From positions 1 through 30,320 of IMG/VR virus record IMGVR_UViG_3300042390_000357: a DNA stretch of 30,320 bases. One strand, written 5' to 3'. The notes under the pieces were generated by a model that ran no database searches, was not told where the DNA came from, and saw only the letters and a program-made list of their open reading frames with translations. The translations under genes and the position numbers were made by a program. This document shows, one piece after another, positions 29,395-30,320 of this stretch (the stretch's first letter is position 1; each line of letters starts with the position of its first letter). The stretch comes from a virus.

Positions 29395-29753
29395 TGTCTA
29401 AAATCTACGCTCTCTCGGAGGACCCTAAGCTCTCTATGCAGGAGACGGATGTACTCTGGGTCGGAGATAGGAGCGCGCTTATAATGCGCCTGGTAGACGA
29501 GAACGGGACCTCCGTAGACGTTACTACAGGTACTCTCGCGGTTAGCTACATTAACGCGCTAACCGGATCGGCGTATACCTTCCCGTCCGGTACAGCTACA
29601 ATTACTAAACAGTATCCAGCGGAGGGAGTAATCTCTATCCTTCCTCCTGCCGCGTATCCTACCGCTGGAGTAATCCGGTTATCGGTTAGCTTTACTGTAG
29701 GGACTACTATCCGGAGATTCGGTCCGCTGTATACGGATATCCTTTCCCTGTGA
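29394..29753 (+). CDS. BppU-like Ig-fold protein, related to the fibre C-terminus
   Basis: This 119-residue beta-rich protein parallels the last 100 residues of the preceding protein. Both have a strand ending LxLVDxNGT (here LIMRLVDENGTSV), a GTLxVxY/K segment, an (Y)xxxGxVxxxL turn (YPAEGVISILPPAAYPTAGVIRLSV; here about 75-99) and a terminal strand leading to a conserved Y/L. This fits the BppU N-terminal domain found in phage baseplate and appendage proteins. It probably attaches to, or alternates with, the fibre-like protein. The start overlaps the fibre stop (TAATG), and the stop overlaps the next GTG (GTGA, 29750-29753). Confidence 0.55.
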   Translation: MSKIYALSEDPKLSMQETDVLWVGDRSALIMRLVDENGTSVDVTTGTLAVSYINALTGSAYTFPSGTATITKQYPAEGVISILPPAAYPTAGVIRLSVSFTVGTTIRRFGPLYTDILSL

Positions 29754-30178
29754 ATAAAGCTTCCGTAGAGGTAAAGAGTAATCTAATCCCAGCGTATATC
29801 CGAAACCTACATAAGATATCGGCTATCGTTGGAATGACGGTAGCGAACGTAGAAGCTACCGCTAAGAGAAGTATCGCGGAAAGCTCCGGAAAATACAAAC
29901 CATACACTAGAGGTAAAAAGAGGAAGCGTATCCACTGGTCCTCTCCCCCAGGTACTCCTCCGAATAGTGATACAGGTTTCCTTAAAAACCATATCTATTC
30001 CAGGATGGTTACAAAGTACAGCGGGATAGTATTTAGTAGCGCGAAGTACTCTATCCCCCTGGAGCTGGGATGGTATTCCAAGAAAGGGAAGCGGATACCT
30101 AAGCGTCCCTTCCTCCTACCAGCTCTCCAGAAGGAAGCTCCGGAGATGATAAACCGGATTAAAGCTTTACTGAAGTAA
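29750..30178 (+). CDS. Neck / tail completion protein (HK97 gp10-like)
   Basis: This 142-residue basic protein starts at a GTG that overlaps the upstream stop. It has an N-terminal helix, a central GTPPNSDTGFLKNHIYSRM-like stretch (about 66-84) and a C-terminal PKRPFLLPALQKEAPEM segment (about 117-133), which are the marks of HK97 gp10/minor tail-completion proteins (a conserved RPF(L)xPAL near the end). It probably acts at the head-tail joint. Its stop codon is the first three bases of the window's terminal repeat, so the circular map continues directly to the tail terminator at base 15. Confidence 0.78.
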   Translation: MNKASVEVKSNLIPAYIRNLHKISAIVGMTVANVEATAKRSIAESSGKYKPYTRGKKRKRIHWSSPPGTPPNSDTGFLKNHIYSRMVTKYSGIVFSSAKYSIPLELGWYSKKGKRIPKRPFLLPALQKEAPEMINRIKALLK

Positions 30179-30301
30179 GGAAAGAAAATATGTTATTTGA
30201 CCCTGGAGTAATCGAACCGGATATCTATACGGTACTTACCGCGGACGCTACGCTATCCGATCTACTCGCGGTAGATAATCTACCTAACGGTTACCAGCAG
30301 G
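30176..30301. repeat. Terminal direct repeat, right copy
   Basis: Identical to bases 1-126. It contains the stop of the gp10-like gene and the first 112 bases of the tail terminator gene. The identity stops at 30301. Confidence 0.93.
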
Positions 30302-30320
30302 TAGATTATCTACCGCGAGT
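30264..30320. repeat. Terminal 21-bp inverted repeat (probable fold-back artefact)
   Basis: Bases 30300-30320 are the exact reverse complement of 30264-30284, with 15 bases between. In the left copy of the same locus (89-126 onward) the sequence continues normally into the tail terminator gene and contains no second arm. The arm is therefore foreign to the genome at this place and looks like a fold-back from amplification or assembly. Confidence 0.8.

Noticed and set aside
30264-30320. Terminal inverted repeat as a hairpin telomere
   Set aside because: No protelomerase gene was found, and the left copy of the same locus continues into the tail terminator gene without a second arm. An artefact is simpler.
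1-30320. Diversity-generating retroelement, tRNA genes, CRISPR, integrase and att sites
   Set aside because: No reverse transcriptase motif, cloverleaf, spaced repeat array, or tyrosine/serine recombinase motif was seen in any substantial frame.

Overview
This window is almost certainly the complete genome of one small tailed phage with a siphovirus-type tail, about 30.2 kb long. Bases 1-126 recur at 30176-30301, so the unique sequence is about 30,175 nt and the map closes on itself; base 1 is the first base of the stop codon of the gene that ends at 30178. The last 19 bases fold back on the sequence just before them and look like an assembly or amplification artefact. Base composition is near 50% G+C by eye. 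The tetramer GGCC appears to be absent from the whole window, which suggests selection by a host restriction system. The host cannot be named from the sequence.

Read as a circle, the late module starts at 16828: small and large terminase, HK97-type portal with an extra C-terminal domain, a MuF-type minor head protein fused to a zincin-like metallopeptidase domain, a small overlapping gene, prohead protease and major capsid protein. A strong bidirectional terminator follows (24956-24990). Two leftward unknown genes (25512 to 25010) come next, with their own promoter and operator. Rightward structural genes resume at 25634: head-tail connector with an inserted beta domain, head closure, a holin-like membrane protein, two small unknowns, a beta-helix fibre-like protein with foreign composition, a BppU-like small protein and a gp10-like neck/tail completion protein. 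The map then wraps to base 1: tail terminator, tail tube, tail assembly chaperone with a -1 frameshift, a short tape measure, a fused hub/tip protein, a large fibre-like protein and a CHAP-type endolysin ending at 9068.

Between 9178 and 16783 lie the early and replication genes. A leftward operon (10446 to 9178) encodes an unknown protein, an ERF single-strand annealing recombinase and a Gp157-like protein. A rightward operon (10531-14613) encodes a small Cro/C1-type repressor, a zinc-ribbon membrane protein, a sigma-70 family sigma factor, a VRR-NUC nuclease, an AEP/RepB-type primase and a RepA-like helicase. A noncoding control region with hairpins follows, then an ssDNA-binding-like protein with its own promoter and terminator, and several small genes including a DUF3310/gp1.7-like gene.

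Control appears to use a shared palindromic operator (TATATAC-N5-GTATATA), found at the divergent repressor promoter region and again over the -10 box of the leftward 25512 operon. The encoded repressor is its likely reader, and the encoded sigma factor may switch transcription to the structural genes. No integrase, recombinase-type att system, tRNA, CRISPR array or reverse transcriptase was found, so the phage is either virulent or maintained without integration. The most distinctive items are the MuF-zincin fusion with its overlapping small gene, the operator-controlled leftward gene pair inside the structural block, the composition-shifted beta-helix gene among the head-tail connectors, the phage sigma factor, and the absence of GGCC.
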